64,000 bases of DNA from Agarilytica sp045430345 (GCA_045430345.1 JAILXT010000001.1:372001-436000); one strand, 5' to 3'. Shown: positions 39,089 to 48,859, numbered from the stretch's first letter. Made by a program: numbers and translations. Notes: a model not told the origin generated them from the letters alone.

Positions 39089-40474
39089 ATGCCACTCATT
39101 ACAGATCCAGATCTTCTTAGCGATAGTGCTGTCGATGATGCAAGTGCAAACGTGTTTATTGATCCTGTTGGAAAAACAATAAAATTAAACGCCTCTGTGG
39201 GCGCACTCATCGCGATAGATGGCGTTACAGGGAAGTGTGTCTATTCTTTCGCAAAAGAAGAATGGCGAAATGATTCACATACAAAGGGATTAGCTGCACC
39301 TACAGTTGGGTTTCCATTTGAACCAATTACAGACGAGTTTTTGGAATTAAAGGATGGTTGGGATTGGGCGGATGACCCAACGCGGAAGATGTTGCGCAGT
39401 GTAGGTTGGATTGTCCGAGACGTCTCTAATAACGTTACTCAGCACTGGCCGAACATTACTGCGCTCGGCAATATTGTGGCCACTGACCAATTGAGCTATG
39501 ACGTCGGCGCGGGTAGTACCGATTTCGCGTACGCAGGAAAGGTTAACGAAGCCATTCAGGTAATCGATGATCCTGATGGTGACGGCAGCTATGGAGATGG
39601 ATTTGATCGTTCAGGTGTATTTACCATACGAAATCGAGAGCAGGGACAGATATTTAGTTCGAGTGATTTATCTGCTATTGGTGTTCAAAATTTACTAGCG
39701 CCGAAAGCATTTGCTTTCCCTGTTGGTACTGCTGTGGATTCAAATATTTCAGCGGACGATATCACGATATCTGGTTCGGCGCCTTACACTGGTATGAGTA
39801 TCACTTTTTATTCGGCTGCACAAAGTCGCGATGTGAGTGGCACGTCTCGGGAGTTCGGTGTTGTTATCGACGGAAATAGCGGGACAAAGCGTGAAATATA
39901 TGAGTTTGTACAGTGGGCTCTTCGTCAAAATACCGATCAAGATAGTGGCGTAGGTACGTTGCAAGGTAACGTGATGCCGGATTTGTTGCGATTCGTTGGT
40001 AATACTCTGGAAACACTCTTTGTTGATAATTACCAGGGAGGTGGCGGTGGCGTTTGGATTGATAACTTCAATGCAGTGGACACCAATGATTTAGCGTTCA
40101 AGGACAATGCAGATGCCGTACGAACTTTCGATTTTGTAGCGGCAGGTGAGCTGCAATTTAATACGAACTTAGTAAACGATATCGATACACGGTATTTTTT
40201 GTATTTGCGAGATACAAATATTCTTGTGAATGATAATGCCGGAGTGCCTATTACGGGTGATTTAAGCGGAGCTTCCAGCGTGTCTTACGATTTTGATTTT
40301 GATGGAAATATTCAGAACGGAAGAACGCCTGGAGCTGACACACCGGTTACCGCGGTTGCCATTGGTTTGGATACCGGTCAGTACGTTCGCCAAGATGCGG
40401 TTATTGTGCGAAGTAATAGTAATAACATCACGCTAGTAGCCGCGATTGAACGCAGTTATGAAAATGCTGCATAA
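39089..40474 (+). CDS. Structural-looking phage protein of unknown function
   Basis: 461 residues. The start (MPLITDPDLLSDSAVDDASANVFIDPVGKTIKL) and the acidic beta-rich body resemble unnamed virion proteins found next to siphophage terminases. The segment ITKxW-like GWIVRDVSNNVTQHWPNITALGNI and GGGGGVWIDNF suggest a fibrous fold. It is probably part of the virion surface. Good RBS (AGGTAAGTAATATG). Confidence 0.6.
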   Translation: MPLITDPDLLSDSAVDDASANVFIDPVGKTIKLNASVGALIAIDGVTGKCVYSFAKEEWRNDSHTKGLAAPTVGFPFEPITDEFLELKDGWDWADDPTRKMLRSVGWIVRDVSNNVTQHWPNITALGNIVATDQLSYDVGAGSTDFAYAGKVNEAIQVIDDPDGDGSYGDGFDRSGVFTIRNREQGQIFSSSDLSAIGVQNLLAPKAFAFPVGTAVDSNISADDITISGSAPYTGMSITFYSAAQSRDVSGTSREFGVVIDGNSGTKREIYEFVQWALRQNTDQDSGVGTLQGNVMPDLLRFVGNTLETLFVDNYQGGGGGVWIDNFNAVDTNDLAFKDNADAVRTFDFVAAGELQFNTNLVNDIDTRYFLYLRDTNILVNDNAGVPITGDLSGASSVSYDFDFDGNIQNGRTPGADTPVTAVAIGLDTGQYVRQDAVIVRSNSNNITLVAAIERSYENAA

Positions 40475-40482
40475 GCATCGTA

Positions 40483-40893
40483 ATGCCCGACTGGAATTTT
40501 GATCCTAACTTAAGGTTGATCGTCGAGCCATCAAACACGGGAGACACAGTCTATTCGGTTGAGCGGGATATCTATAGCGCATGGAAAAGGTGGGTTCAGT
40601 CTGGCGAAGGTGCAGGGCACCCCTACGCATTTATCGTTGAGGGAGGGCTGCCCATTGGGTCGACTGGTCTGTTTACCGGGAAAACGCAGATTCTCATTAA
40701 CAATTGGAAGCTTCGTGGTGCTGGACACGATCATCAAGTGACGCTCTTGGGTAATCTATATTCCGATGACGGTGTTGTTGCTTCTCCTCATACGAATGCA
40801 CAAGTCAATTTTATTCTAAATCAATCCGCCGCTGCTCAAGGTATTTCATCTGGACCATCCGTAGAGGAGTTTTGGAGGTATACGCGTGCCTGA
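40483..40893 (+). CDS. Hypothetical phage protein
   Basis: 136 residues, MPDWNFDPNLRLIVEPSNTGDTVYSVERDIYSAWKRWVQ.... It follows the previous gene by eight bases and overlaps the next. The same unnamed family seems to travel with the 461-residue protein. No function assigned. Confidence 0.6.
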   Translation: MPDWNFDPNLRLIVEPSNTGDTVYSVERDIYSAWKRWVQSGEGAGHPYAFIVEGGLPIGSTGLFTGKTQILINNWKLRGAGHDHQVTLLGNLYSDDGVVASPHTNAQVNFILNQSAAAQGISSGPSVEEFWRYTRA

Positions 40894-41146
40894 CGCATGG
40901 GAAACGCTTGTGGCAAATTCTACGTTATCCAGCGGTGATGCGTGGGCGCACTTGAATGCTCAGCAGGACGGACACCAAAACGTGTTTTTGTCTGGTGGGA
41001 TTGATGTTGATATCGAGCCCAGAAAAGAAGATGTAAATTTAGTAACAGAAATCGATATAGCTGCAGAACAGTCAAGCACCGACGTAGAATTCGGGATAGA
41101 TATCGACGTAAATATAGGAAACGAAATCAAAAATGTCGAGCTCTAG
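40886..41146 (+). CDS. Hypothetical phage protein, acidic tail
   Basis: 86 residues from GTG (MPDAWETLVANSTLSSGDAWAHLNAQQ). The second half alternates Asp, Ile and Val (GIDVDIEPR...GIDIDVNIGNE), a pattern of beta strands. It overlaps both neighbours by a few bases. Confidence 0.55.
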   Translation: MPDAWETLVANSTLSSGDAWAHLNAQQDGHQNVFLSGGIDVDIEPRKEDVNLVTEIDIAAEQSSTDVEFGIDIDVNIGNEIKNVEL

Positions 41147-41492
41147 TATTGTCGAGGTATTTCAGGGCGATACGACAACTATTCAACGAGTACGTCCGTC
41201 TGTTCTAGCTTTAGATGAGGTGATAGCCTCTCCATGGGAGTGCCGGCAGAATGTTATTGATCACCATGGAAATGTAGTTGTTGAGAGTTCGGAGATTACA
41301 AGCTTTTCGAGTGATCAGTTGCGCTGGCTGGTAGCACTAACTCCATCTCAAACACAGAGCCTGCCCGTTGAGTATAACGAACCCTATTCAAAATATATTT
41401 GGGTAATCCAGGTTTCTAACCCAGACACGACGCCCCCGTTTAGTGTCGAAAAACACATAGAGCTACGCGTTAAAAAGCAAGGTCTTAGCTAA
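41133..41492 (+). CDS. Hypothetical phage protein, Ig-like size
   Basis: 119 residues, MSSSSIVEVFQGDTTTIQRVRPS..., ending HIELRVKKQGLS. The beta-sandwich-like pattern resembles small phage proteins that sit before terminase genes. It overlaps the previous gene by 14 bp. Confidence 0.55.
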   Translation: MSSSSIVEVFQGDTTTIQRVRPSVLALDEVIASPWECRQNVIDHHGNVVVESSEITSFSSDQLRWLVALTPSQTQSLPVEYNEPYSKYIWVIQVSNPDTTPPFSVEKHIELRVKKQGLS

Positions 41493-41494
41493 GT

Positions 41495-42013
41495 GTGTCA
41501 AAAACTAATTCAGGGCCGAAGCCCCAGATGCTTTCGATTTCGCAACTAGCTGTCGAGTTTGAAATCCATCGAAGTACTGTCAGCAAGAGATTGGCGAATT
41601 GTCCCGGAGATGCGATTGAAAAGGGACATCCTGTCTACAAGGTGTCGACTGCGGCGCCGCATTTAATTGAGAAAGTAGAACGTCCTAAGCCAGCACGAAC
41701 AGAAGAAGACGTCGATAACTATACGCCTCGGGAATTGAAGGAGCACTACCAAGCCCTCAACGAAAAAAATAAATACTTGAAAGAGCGGGAAGTTCTTTGG
41801 GAAACAGAAAAAGTATTTGAATCGATTTTTGAAGTTCTAAAACCTATCTCCCAATTCTTGAGAACTCTGCCGGATGTGGCGGAGAGAACACTTGGCTTGG
41901 ATTCCGAGCAAACGTCTGAACTGCAGGGGCTCAGTATAGAGGTTCAGCAAGATGTTTACGATAAAGTCATAAAAATGCAGGAACACGTTGACGATCTACA
42001 GCAGTCTGAATGA
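41495..42013 (+). CDS. Terminase small subunit, Nu1/DUF1441-like
   Basis: 172 residues from GTG 41495. An N-terminal winged helix (MLSISQLAVEFEIHRSTVSKRLANCPGD) is followed by a coiled coil (ELKEHYQALNEKNKYLKEREVLWETEKVFE) and a C-terminal segment that should bind the large subunit. Small terminase subunits recognise the packaging site. The gene overlaps the large-subunit start by 26 bp. Confidence 0.8.
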   Translation: MSKTNSGPKPQMLSISQLAVEFEIHRSTVSKRLANCPGDAIEKGHPVYKVSTAAPHLIEKVERPKPARTEEDVDNYTPRELKEHYQALNEKNKYLKEREVLWETEKVFESIFEVLKPISQFLRTLPDVAERTLGLDSEQTSELQGLSIEVQQDVYDKVIKMQEHVDDLQQSE

Positions 42014-44036
42014 TATTTTTGTTGATGCGGCAGAGGTCCTAAGTCCGCCAACATCGACAAGAGTGAGTCAGGCCGCCGAAGAGTCGCGGTATTTACATAT
42101 CCCCGGAAGTTATACGGGCGGATGGAAAAATAAAACCGTCCCATACATGGTTGAACCCATGGATGAATTAACTAGCCGTTTGTTTCGTGCTGTTATTTTT
42201 TGTGGGCCGGCGCAATGCGGAAAGACGGACGCATTATTATTAAATTGGTGGTTATACAACGTTTTATACGATGGTGCCGACCAGCTTTTTGTCGAAACAT
42301 CGCAAAGTACTGCACGCCGTTTTTCAAGGCAACGAATTGATCGTGTGCACCGTGACTCAAAGAGAGTTGGGGAAAAACTTTTACGCGGCGGAAACAACGA
42401 CAACACATACGATAAATACTATAGAAACGGCGCTGTTGGCCGCATAACCTGGCCAAGTATCAATGAGCTATCGGGTATTCCGGTTGGGCGCGTCGCGCTA
42501 ACTGATTATGACAGGATGGATCAAGACATTGATGGCGAGGGCTCGCCGTTTGAGCTAGCCAGCAAGCGAACAACGACCTTTGGTTCGAGCGCGATGACGC
42601 TGGTCGAGAGTTCTCCAGGGTTTATTATAACTGACCCCCGATGGTCCCCAAAGACACCCCACGAAGCGCCAACAACTAAAGGGATTTTGTCACTATATAA
42701 TTTGGGTGATAGACGCCGGTGGTATTGGAAATGTTGGTGGTGTGAAAAAGCGTTTGAACCCACGTTCGACAAGTTGAGCTACAACGCAGAAGAAACAGAC
42801 ACGGTTGCCGCAGCCGAGGCCGCGTTTATGGCATGCCCTCATTGCGATAAAGCAATCGATCCATCTTTGAAACAAAAACTGAATGAATCTGGTGTTTGGT
42901 TAAAGGATGGGGAGCGTTGGGACAGTGCAGAGCAACAGAAGGTCGGTGATCCCGCGCGGAGTGAAATCGCCAGTTTCTGGCTGATGGGCGTAGCAGCTTC
43001 TTTTTCGTCATGGAAAACACTTGTATCTAAATATTTAGATGCAAATGCTGTGTATGAGCGTACAGGCAGCGAAGAAAATCTCAAAGCAACGATAAACACC
43101 GATCAGGGGTTACCGTACACACCTAAATCATTAGCCAATAGTCGGCGGCCTGAAGATATTCAGTCGCGGGCCAGGGATATTGGGGATCGTATGGTCCCAG
43201 AAGGGGTTCGATTCCTTCTAGCGGTTATTGATGTGCAGGGAAATCGTTTTGAAGTTCAGATTACAGGCCATATGCCTTTTCAAGATCGTGCGGTGGTGGA
43301 CTACTTCACGATAAGAAAATCCAAGCGTCTAGATGAGGATGGCGATCGCCTAGCGGTGTCTCCCGGTACACATCTAGAAGACTGGGATTTACTAATTGAA
43401 AAGGTCGTCAATAGAACGTACCCGATAGCGGATGATTCGGGTCGATTCATGCGAGTCAAGTACACCTTATGTGATTCGGGTGGTCGTGCTGGTGTCACAG
43501 AAAAGGCGTACAACTTCTGGCGAGCGATTAAAAAGAAAGGCATGGCAAATAGGTTCCAGTTACTCAAGGGTGAGCACAAACCTTCTGCTCCTCGGGTCGA
43601 GACACGATACCCGGACAGTCAAAGAAAGGATCGTCATGCAAATGCGCGGGGCGAGATCCCCATTGTTTTTATAAATACAAACATTTTCAAAGATGCGCTT
43701 GATAAAGATCTTCGTCGTGACGAGCCAGGTGGTGGGTACATTATCTTCCCTGATTGGTTGCACGATGAGTATTACGAAGGTCTTTGCGTAGAAGAGAGAA
43801 CAGAAAAAGGGTGGCGCAACTTGCGGAAGCTTCCCAATGAACCGTTCGATTTGCTTAGCTATGACCGCGCTGCTTTTGTAAAAGTTGGTGGAGAGCAAAT
43901 TAATTGGGAGTCGCCGCCATCTTGGGCGCAAGAGTGGGATAGCAATTCACTCGTATCAAAAACAGATAAACCCGCATTTTCAAGTATCAGTGCCTCCGAG
44001 TATTCAATGGAGGCAATAGCCGAGGATAGTGTTTGA
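41988..44036 (+). CDS. Terminase large subunit, GpA family
   Basis: 682 residues from a TTG start with AGGA six bases upstream. Walker A is CGPAQCGKT near residue 72. The central CWWCEKAF...CPHCDK zinc-like motif and the C-terminal nuclease region (LAVIDVQGNRFEVQITG) are typical of lambda GpA. It pumps and cuts concatemeric DNA at cos sites, so this phage should have cohesive ends; the cos site itself was not identified. The stop overlaps the gpW start. Confidence 0.93.
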   Translation: MTIYSSLNDIFVDAAEVLSPPTSTRVSQAAEESRYLHIPGSYTGGWKNKTVPYMVEPMDELTSRLFRAVIFCGPAQCGKTDALLLNWWLYNVLYDGADQLFVETSQSTARRFSRQRIDRVHRDSKRVGEKLLRGGNNDNTYDKYYRNGAVGRITWPSINELSGIPVGRVALTDYDRMDQDIDGEGSPFELASKRTTTFGSSAMTLVESSPGFIITDPRWSPKTPHEAPTTKGILSLYNLGDRRRWYWKCWWCEKAFEPTFDKLSYNAEETDTVAAAEAAFMACPHCDKAIDPSLKQKLNESGVWLKDGERWDSAEQQKVGDPARSEIASFWLMGVAASFSSWKTLVSKYLDANAVYERTGSEENLKATINTDQGLPYTPKSLANSRRPEDIQSRARDIGDRMVPEGVRFLLAVIDVQGNRFEVQITGHMPFQDRAVVDYFTIRKSKRLDEDGDRLAVSPGTHLEDWDLLIEKVVNRTYPIADDSGRFMRVKYTLCDSGGRAGVTEKAYNFWRAIKKKGMANRFQLLKGEHKPSAPRVETRYPDSQRKDRHANARGEIPIVFINTNIFKDALDKDLRRDEPGGGYIIFPDWLHDEYYEGLCVEERTEKGWRNLRKLPNEPFDLLSYDRAAFVKVGGEQINWESPPSWAQEWDSNSLVSKTDKPAFSSISASEYSMEAIAEDSV

Positions 44037-44263
44037 TGATCGATTTACGTGGGCTTTCCACTGCAGACAAATTAGAAGCGCTGCAGGAGCAATATGATTC
44101 AGCAGTGTTTGGTATTAAGCCCAAAATGATCATTCAGGAAAATGGCGAGCGCGTCGACTTCACCAATGTAAATATTGAGGAAGCAAAAAAGCGCCTTAAT
44201 GAACTAAGAGCAAAGTTAACAATGTCAAATAATGTCGGCCCTGCAATAGTAGGTGGTTGGTAG
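44036..44263 (+). CDS. Head completion protein, GpW-like
   Basis: 75 residues (MIDLRGLSTADKLEALQEQYDSAVFGIKPK...), matching the size, charge and position of lambda gpW. gpW joins the portal after packaging and prepares the head for tail attachment. ATG overlaps the terminase stop (TGATG). Confidence 0.8.
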   Translation: MIDLRGLSTADKLEALQEQYDSAVFGIKPKMIIQENGERVDFTNVNIEEAKKRLNELRAKLTMSNNVGPAIVGGW

Positions 44264-45933
44264 TGCCAGAAATCCTCGATCAATTCGGGGCACCCATGTC
44301 TTCCGATATGCGGGCGTACGAAGCAGCGGAGTTTGGTCGTGAGTTAGCCGAGTGGTCACCAACGTTATCCAGTGCTGACAGTGATATCGCGTATGAAAAA
44401 GATACGCTAGATGCGCGCTCGTTGGATGCTGCTCGCAACGACGGTTATGTTGTTGGAGGTCGTAATATCCACGCTGACAACATTGTCGGCGACCAGTTTA
44501 AATTGAGCGCAAAACCGAACGTAACGTTATTGCAGCGCGTTGACTCTAGATTGGATCGGGAGTGGGCTCAGGAATTTTCGTCAGTCGCGGAAGCACGTTT
44601 TGGATTGTGGGCCGAGAGTCCAGATTGTTATGTAGATGTACGTAGAAAGCGCACCTTTACTGAGTTGGTACGAGCCAGTTACCTCAGCGTTTTCGATGCT
44701 GGTGATTCGTTGGCGACATTTGAGTGGCATAAAAACGCAGGACCAAATAAAACGCAAGTACGCCTGGTCGAGACAAGCCGGCTATCAAACCCGTATGGAC
44801 AGCAAGACTCATTGACTCTAAGGCAGGGCATTAAGTTAAACCGTCATGGCGCTGAAATGGGTTACCACATAAGGCGTGCGCAAACTGGCGATGCTTTTGA
44901 TCCAGCAAATATCCATACATGGGATTACGTTCCACGCTACAAGAGATGGGGCCGGCTTAATGCCTCATACATTGCACTATTGGATAGACCAGAGCAGACC
45001 CGAGCGGTTGGCGAGCTGGTATCGATCTTAAAAACAATTAAATCATGTAAAAAGTTTCGTGATATTCAGTTAGAAAGAGCTGCACTAAATGCGATGTATG
45101 CAGCTACTCTTGAAACCGATCTTCCTCCGCAAGCGGCTTTTGAAAAAGTCGGCGTCGACGTTGTTAAAAATGGCGTGCAGGGGGAGGAGCAAGTGCCTTG
45201 GCCGAATTATTATGCGCGTCAGGTAGCAAACTACAACAAAGCGGCGGGTAACCTTAGGTTTAACGGTGTAAAGATGCCTGCACTCCCGCCGGGCACAAAA
45301 TTAAAGCTAAATACCGCAAATGGTATTGATTCGGTTGGCTCTGATTTTGAAGTATCAATGCTGAGATATCTATCCAGCGCCTTAAAACTTCCTTATGAAC
45401 AATTTGCTCGAGATTTCACTCAGACGTCGTATTCCTCTGCGCGCTTTTCTAGTATTGATACGTGGAAATTTTTCGCTACACGTAAACGTATGGTGCCCGC
45501 TAAATTCGCTACACAGATATATACCGCATGGCTAGAAGAAGAAATGTCATTAAACCGTCTGCCAATGCCTGCGAATGCACCTTCGTATTGGGATCAAAAA
45601 GACGCCTATGCAGGTTGCGGATGGGTGGGGGCGGGCCGTGGTCAAATCGACCCGGTGAAGGAGACGCAAGGCAGTGCGATGCGTCTCGGTCTTAATATGT
45701 CGACTTTGGAAAAAGAGTGTGCAAACTACGATGGATCCGACTGGCAAGAAGTTCTTTTGCAAAAAGCGCGAGAAAAGGAATACATGAACGAACTTGGGAT
45801 AACCGAAAACGATATAAAAATTAAGGGTATCTCGAATACCAGTGATGCTGACCAGCAGAAACAGATGCCCCAATCTAAAGAATCGGCTGAAAGCTTTAGT
45901 CTTGAAATAAACCCTCTACCGAAGACTGCGTAA
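44263..45933 (+). CDS. Portal protein, lambda GpB family
   Basis: 556 residues from GTG 44263, overlapping the gpW stop (TAGTG) with AGGTGG upstream; a TTG at 44257 would add two residues. Typical lambda-portal segments are ARNDGYVVGGRNIHADNIVGD (about 50), SSALKLPYEQFARDFTQTSYSSAR (about 375) and WDQKDAYAGCGWVGAGRGQIDPVKE (about 450). It forms the dodecameric DNA gateway of the head. Confidence 0.93.
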   Translation: MPEILDQFGAPMSSDMRAYEAAEFGRELAEWSPTLSSADSDIAYEKDTLDARSLDAARNDGYVVGGRNIHADNIVGDQFKLSAKPNVTLLQRVDSRLDREWAQEFSSVAEARFGLWAESPDCYVDVRRKRTFTELVRASYLSVFDAGDSLATFEWHKNAGPNKTQVRLVETSRLSNPYGQQDSLTLRQGIKLNRHGAEMGYHIRRAQTGDAFDPANIHTWDYVPRYKRWGRLNASYIALLDRPEQTRAVGELVSILKTIKSCKKFRDIQLERAALNAMYAATLETDLPPQAAFEKVGVDVVKNGVQGEEQVPWPNYYARQVANYNKAAGNLRFNGVKMPALPPGTKLKLNTANGIDSVGSDFEVSMLRYLSSALKLPYEQFARDFTQTSYSSARFSSIDTWKFFATRKRMVPAKFATQIYTAWLEEEMSLNRLPMPANAPSYWDQKDAYAGCGWVGAGRGQIDPVKETQGSAMRLGLNMSTLEKECANYDGSDWQEVLLQKAREKEYMNELGITENDIKIKGISNTSDADQQKQMPQSKESAESFSLEINPLPKTA

Positions 45934-47183
45934 TGTCCTACGAACAATTATTTAACACCCCGTCGTTGATCGATCCCTCGTATATACCAATGGTACAGGG
46001 AAAGAAAAATACGGAATCAAGTGAAAGGCCCGAAGGGTTTGAGTTCTATATTCGTATCCACATGGCGGCGCATGAGTTGACTGATTTTTCAGCCATCGAT
46101 TTTGGCCATCTACCGGGACAGCTTCGCCCTTATGTTTTGACGGATCAAGGTGTAGCGATTATTTCAGTCCACGGTACCTTACTAAACCGTCTGGGGTATT
46201 GGTCTTCATATGCGACAGGCTATGAAACGATAGTCATGCGCGCACAAGCGGCAATGGCTGACCCAGAAGTTAAAGCATTACTTTTTGATATGTCATCACC
46301 GGGCGGTTCGGCTTCTGGAGCGTTTGAAACGGCGCGAATGCTGAAGTCTATAACAGGAAAACCCAAACTCGGTGTCGTTAACTCGCGGTGCGCATCAGCG
46401 TGTTACGCCATTGCTTCATCGTTGGACCATATTGCGGCGATACCTTCGGCTACGGTGGGATCCATTGGTGTTGTTATGACGCACTGGGACCACAGCAAGA
46501 GTCTAAAGGATAACGGGGTAGACGTTACGATGATTTATGCCGGAGAACATAAGACAGACGGAAATCCTTTCAACCCATTGCCAGAAGACGTTAAAAACAA
46601 ATATGAATCACAAGTTCGAGCAGCGTATGAAGAGTTTGTAGCGCTGGTTTCAGATTACCGTGGAGTCGACAAGAAAATGGTGATTGATACTGAAGCGGAC
46701 GTGTTCTCGGGGGAAGATGCCCTCCATAAAAATTTGGTGGATTCGATTATTAGTCCCTATGAGATAAGTAGTTTTGTCTCACAGTTTTTAAATCAACCTG
46801 ACGAAGAGGTAAACCTTATGTCGGAAACGCAAGAAGTGGAAAACGAGCAAGCGCTAAGTTCAGCTAAGGCAGAAGCCTCCGCAGATACAAAAACGCGTAT
46901 TAAAACAATCTTAGGTAGCGAAGAAGCTGAAGGTCGTGAAGATCTAGCGAAGCACTTGGCATTCGATACTGAGTTAACCGGTGAGGCTGCGATAGCGTGC
47001 CTGTCCGCATCACCTAAAGTTGAAGCCAGCACTTCGCAAGGTTTCAATCTTGATAGTGCAATGCAGAGTGACCCGACGGACTTAGGTGATGACGTCCCAG
47101 CGATGGAATCGGCAGAAGCGGATCCGTTAGATGATATGTTTTCAATTTTCGACGCGGTGCACACCAGCACAGCAGCAAATTAA
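45933..47183 (+). CDS. Head maturation protease, S49 (GpC-like), fused to scaffold
   Basis: 416 residues. The S49 protease domain spans about 70-270, with SSPGGSASG oxyanion loop, nucleophile Ser155 (CASACYAI), and general-base Lys207 (GEHKTDGNPF). The C-terminal 120 residues are acidic, Ala/Ser-rich and scaffold-like. An internal in-frame ATG at 46818 has a strong ribosome binding site, so a separate scaffold can be made, as in lambda C/Nu3. The ATG is just after the portal stop. Confidence 0.92.
   Translation: MSYEQLFNTPSLIDPSYIPMVQGKKNTESSERPEGFEFYIRIHMAAHELTDFSAIDFGHLPGQLRPYVLTDQGVAIISVHGTLLNRLGYWSSYATGYETIVMRAQAAMADPEVKALLFDMSSPGGSASGAFETARMLKSITGKPKLGVVNSRCASACYAIASSLDHIAAIPSATVGSIGVVMTHWDHSKSLKDNGVDVTMIYAGEHKTDGNPFNPLPEDVKNKYESQVRAAYEEFVALVSDYRGVDKKMVIDTEADVFSGEDALHKNLVDSIISPYEISSFVSQFLNQPDEEVNLMSETQEVENEQALSSAKAEASADTKTRIKTILGSEEAEGREDLAKHLAFDTELTGEAAIACLSASPKVEASTSQGFNLDSAMQSDPTDLGDDVPAMESAEADPLDDMFSIFDAVHTSTAAN
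46818..47183 (+). CDS. Nested capsid scaffold protein (Nu3-like)
   Basis: In-frame internal gene: ATG 46818 (MSETQEVENEQALSSAKAEA...) preceded by GAAGAGG at eight bases. It gives 121 acidic residues identical to the end of the protease. Lambda Nu3 is made the same way and guides assembly of the procapsid before being digested by the protease. Confidence 0.7.
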   Translation: MSETQEVENEQALSSAKAEASADTKTRIKTILGSEEAEGREDLAKHLAFDTELTGEAAIACLSASPKVEASTSQGFNLDSAMQSDPTDLGDDVPAMESAEADPLDDMFSIFDAVHTSTAAN

Positions 47184-47204
47184 TTTTTAAACGAGGATAT
47201 AAAA

Positions 47205-47582
47205 ATGCCTACTAATCGATTGTTGGCTGGTAATGAAGGTGACACATTTGCACCAGAAGATTGGGTAACCGGTTCAAAGGATATTCAAACGGGATCCGTT
47301 CGCCTATCGGCAGGCCAAGGGATTATCCCTGAGAAATCAGTACTTGGTCTGGTCACGGCAAATGGTGAGGCGGTTTTGAGCGCTTCGGCGGCGGGTGATG
47401 GATCAGAAGTACCAAAAATGATTTTGGTTCATGAGGTTGATGCAACGCTAGCCGTAGATGCGCCCGTGTATTTGGAAGGTCAGTTTAATCCAGATCTTTT
47501 GAATTTTGGTGCAGGTCACAATGCCGCGAGCGTAAAAGCGACGCTTAGTGATCGCAATATCTATTTGAGCCAACCCGCATAA
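47205..47582 (+). CDS. Head decoration protein, GpD-like
   Basis: 125 residues, close to lambda gpD (110). SGQGI/AGQGIIPEKSVLGLVTANGEAVLS and the position between protease and major capsid genes support the call. Trimers of gpD stabilise the expanded head. AACGAGGATATAAAA ribosome binding site. Confidence 0.85.
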   Translation: MPTNRLLAGNEGDTFAPEDWVTGSKDIQTGSVRLSAGQGIIPEKSVLGLVTANGEAVLSASAAGDGSEVPKMILVHEVDATLAVDAPVYLEGQFNPDLLNFGAGHNAASVKATLSDRNIYLSQPA

Positions 47583-47600
47583 AATTACGAGGAATTAGCA

Positions 47601-48632
47601 ATGCCAGGTAACTTTGATACATACAAAATGGTACAAAAAATTGAGGAGCGAAAAGCGCCTCTACCGTATTTTCTTAATCGGTTTTTTAAAGATATTATCG
47701 AATTCGATACCGAAGAAATTATGTTCGACTACGTACTAGGGGAGCGACGAATGGCACCATTCGTATCCCCAATGGTGCAGGGCAAGGTAATGAGGGATAA
47801 AGGATCAACAATGAAGTCCTTTCGACCGGCTTATGTTAAACCCAAACATGTTGTTGAACCGGGTAAGGCGATGAAACGTTTGCCGGGAGAGTCACTAGGG
47901 GGATCGTTGTCACCAGAGCAACGTAAACAGTTAAAGATTGTTGAAAACTTCGTAAAAGAAGATGAGATGATTGATAACCGATTGGAGTGGATGGCAATAC
48001 AAGCACTGAAAAACGGCGCGGTCGTTGTGCAAGGTGAAGACTACCCTGAGAAGACAGTGGACTTTGGACGAGATCCCGGCTTAAGTATTGCGTTGGCAGG
48101 CGTGGCGCTATGGTCTGACTCAGGCTCTAATCCGATCACTGACCTGGAAGATACCAGTACCGCAGCATCGAAAGCAGAGCATGGTGCACCACTTACGGAA
48201 GTTTACATGGACCCGGATTCCTACAAAGCATTTAGGTCTCATGCCATAGTTCGTGATTTGCTCGATACCAATATTCGAGGAAGTAATGCGAATATAAGTC
48301 GGGAGCCTCAAACATTCGGCACCAACGAAGATCCAATTCTAATGGGTCGTATCGGCGTTTTTAATATCTACGTTGACGCGCGTCAATATGAAGACGAGAC
48401 AGGCTCGATGGTCCCTTACCTTGCTTCGGGGGAGGTGTTGATGCTTAGTGAAATAGTCGCCGGTGCAAGTTGTTTCGGCGCGATTTTAGATGATGATGTG
48501 ATGCGTGCGATGAAATCGTATCCTAAGACTTGGGTATCTCAAGATCCATCCGCTCGCTACACGATGACACAATCTGCACCGCTACCGGTTCCGCGTCGAA
48601 CTAACGCCTCCGCACTTTTAAGCGTTCTATAA
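47601..48632 (+). CDS. Major capsid protein, GpE family
   Basis: 343 residues, matching lambda gpE (341). Typical features are FLNRFFKDIIEFDTEEIMFDYVLGERRMAPFVSP (about 24-57), YVKPKHVVEPGKAMKRLPGE, and YPKTWVSQDPSARYTMTQSAPLPVPRR near the end. It builds the icosahedral shell with the HK97 fold. Confidence 0.95.
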   Translation: MPGNFDTYKMVQKIEERKAPLPYFLNRFFKDIIEFDTEEIMFDYVLGERRMAPFVSPMVQGKVMRDKGSTMKSFRPAYVKPKHVVEPGKAMKRLPGESLGGSLSPEQRKQLKIVENFVKEDEMIDNRLEWMAIQALKNGAVVVQGEDYPEKTVDFGRDPGLSIALAGVALWSDSGSNPITDLEDTSTAASKAEHGAPLTEVYMDPDSYKAFRSHAIVRDLLDTNIRGSNANISREPQTFGTNEDPILMGRIGVFNIYVDARQYEDETGSMVPYLASGEVLMLSEIVAGASCFGAILDDDVMRAMKSYPKTWVSQDPSARYTMTQSAPLPVPRRTNASALLSVL

Positions 48633-48697
48633 CCCCAATTCAATCAATTCAGTTCGACCTTTAGTTAGGTGGACGTAACCCTGTGAGATAGAAAACC

Positions 48698-48859
48698 ATG
48701 GCTAAATTTATAACGAAGAAAACGTGTGTATATAACGAAAAAGATCAGCGAACCACAATGGAGGCAGGTAAAGAGATCGATCTTGACCCCAAATCCAAGG
48801 TGACAGAGAAGCTACTGTCACGCGGTGCGATTGAATTGGTTGCGAAACCGGAAAAATAA
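48698..48859 (+). CDS. Small phage protein after the capsid gene
   Basis: 53 residues (MAKFITKKTCVYNEKDQRTTMEAGKEIDLDPK...), of a short beta-barrel type common after capsid genes in siphophages, where lambda has FI. Function unknown. It ends one base before the next start. Confidence 0.65.
   Translation: MAKFITKKTCVYNEKDQRTTMEAGKEIDLDPKSKVTEKLLSRGAIELVAKPEK

Noticed and set aside
41300..41520. cos site immediately before the small terminase gene
   Set aside because: The GpA-type terminase implies a cos site, but this stretch is coding and I found no convincing paired R-site-like repeats; location left open.
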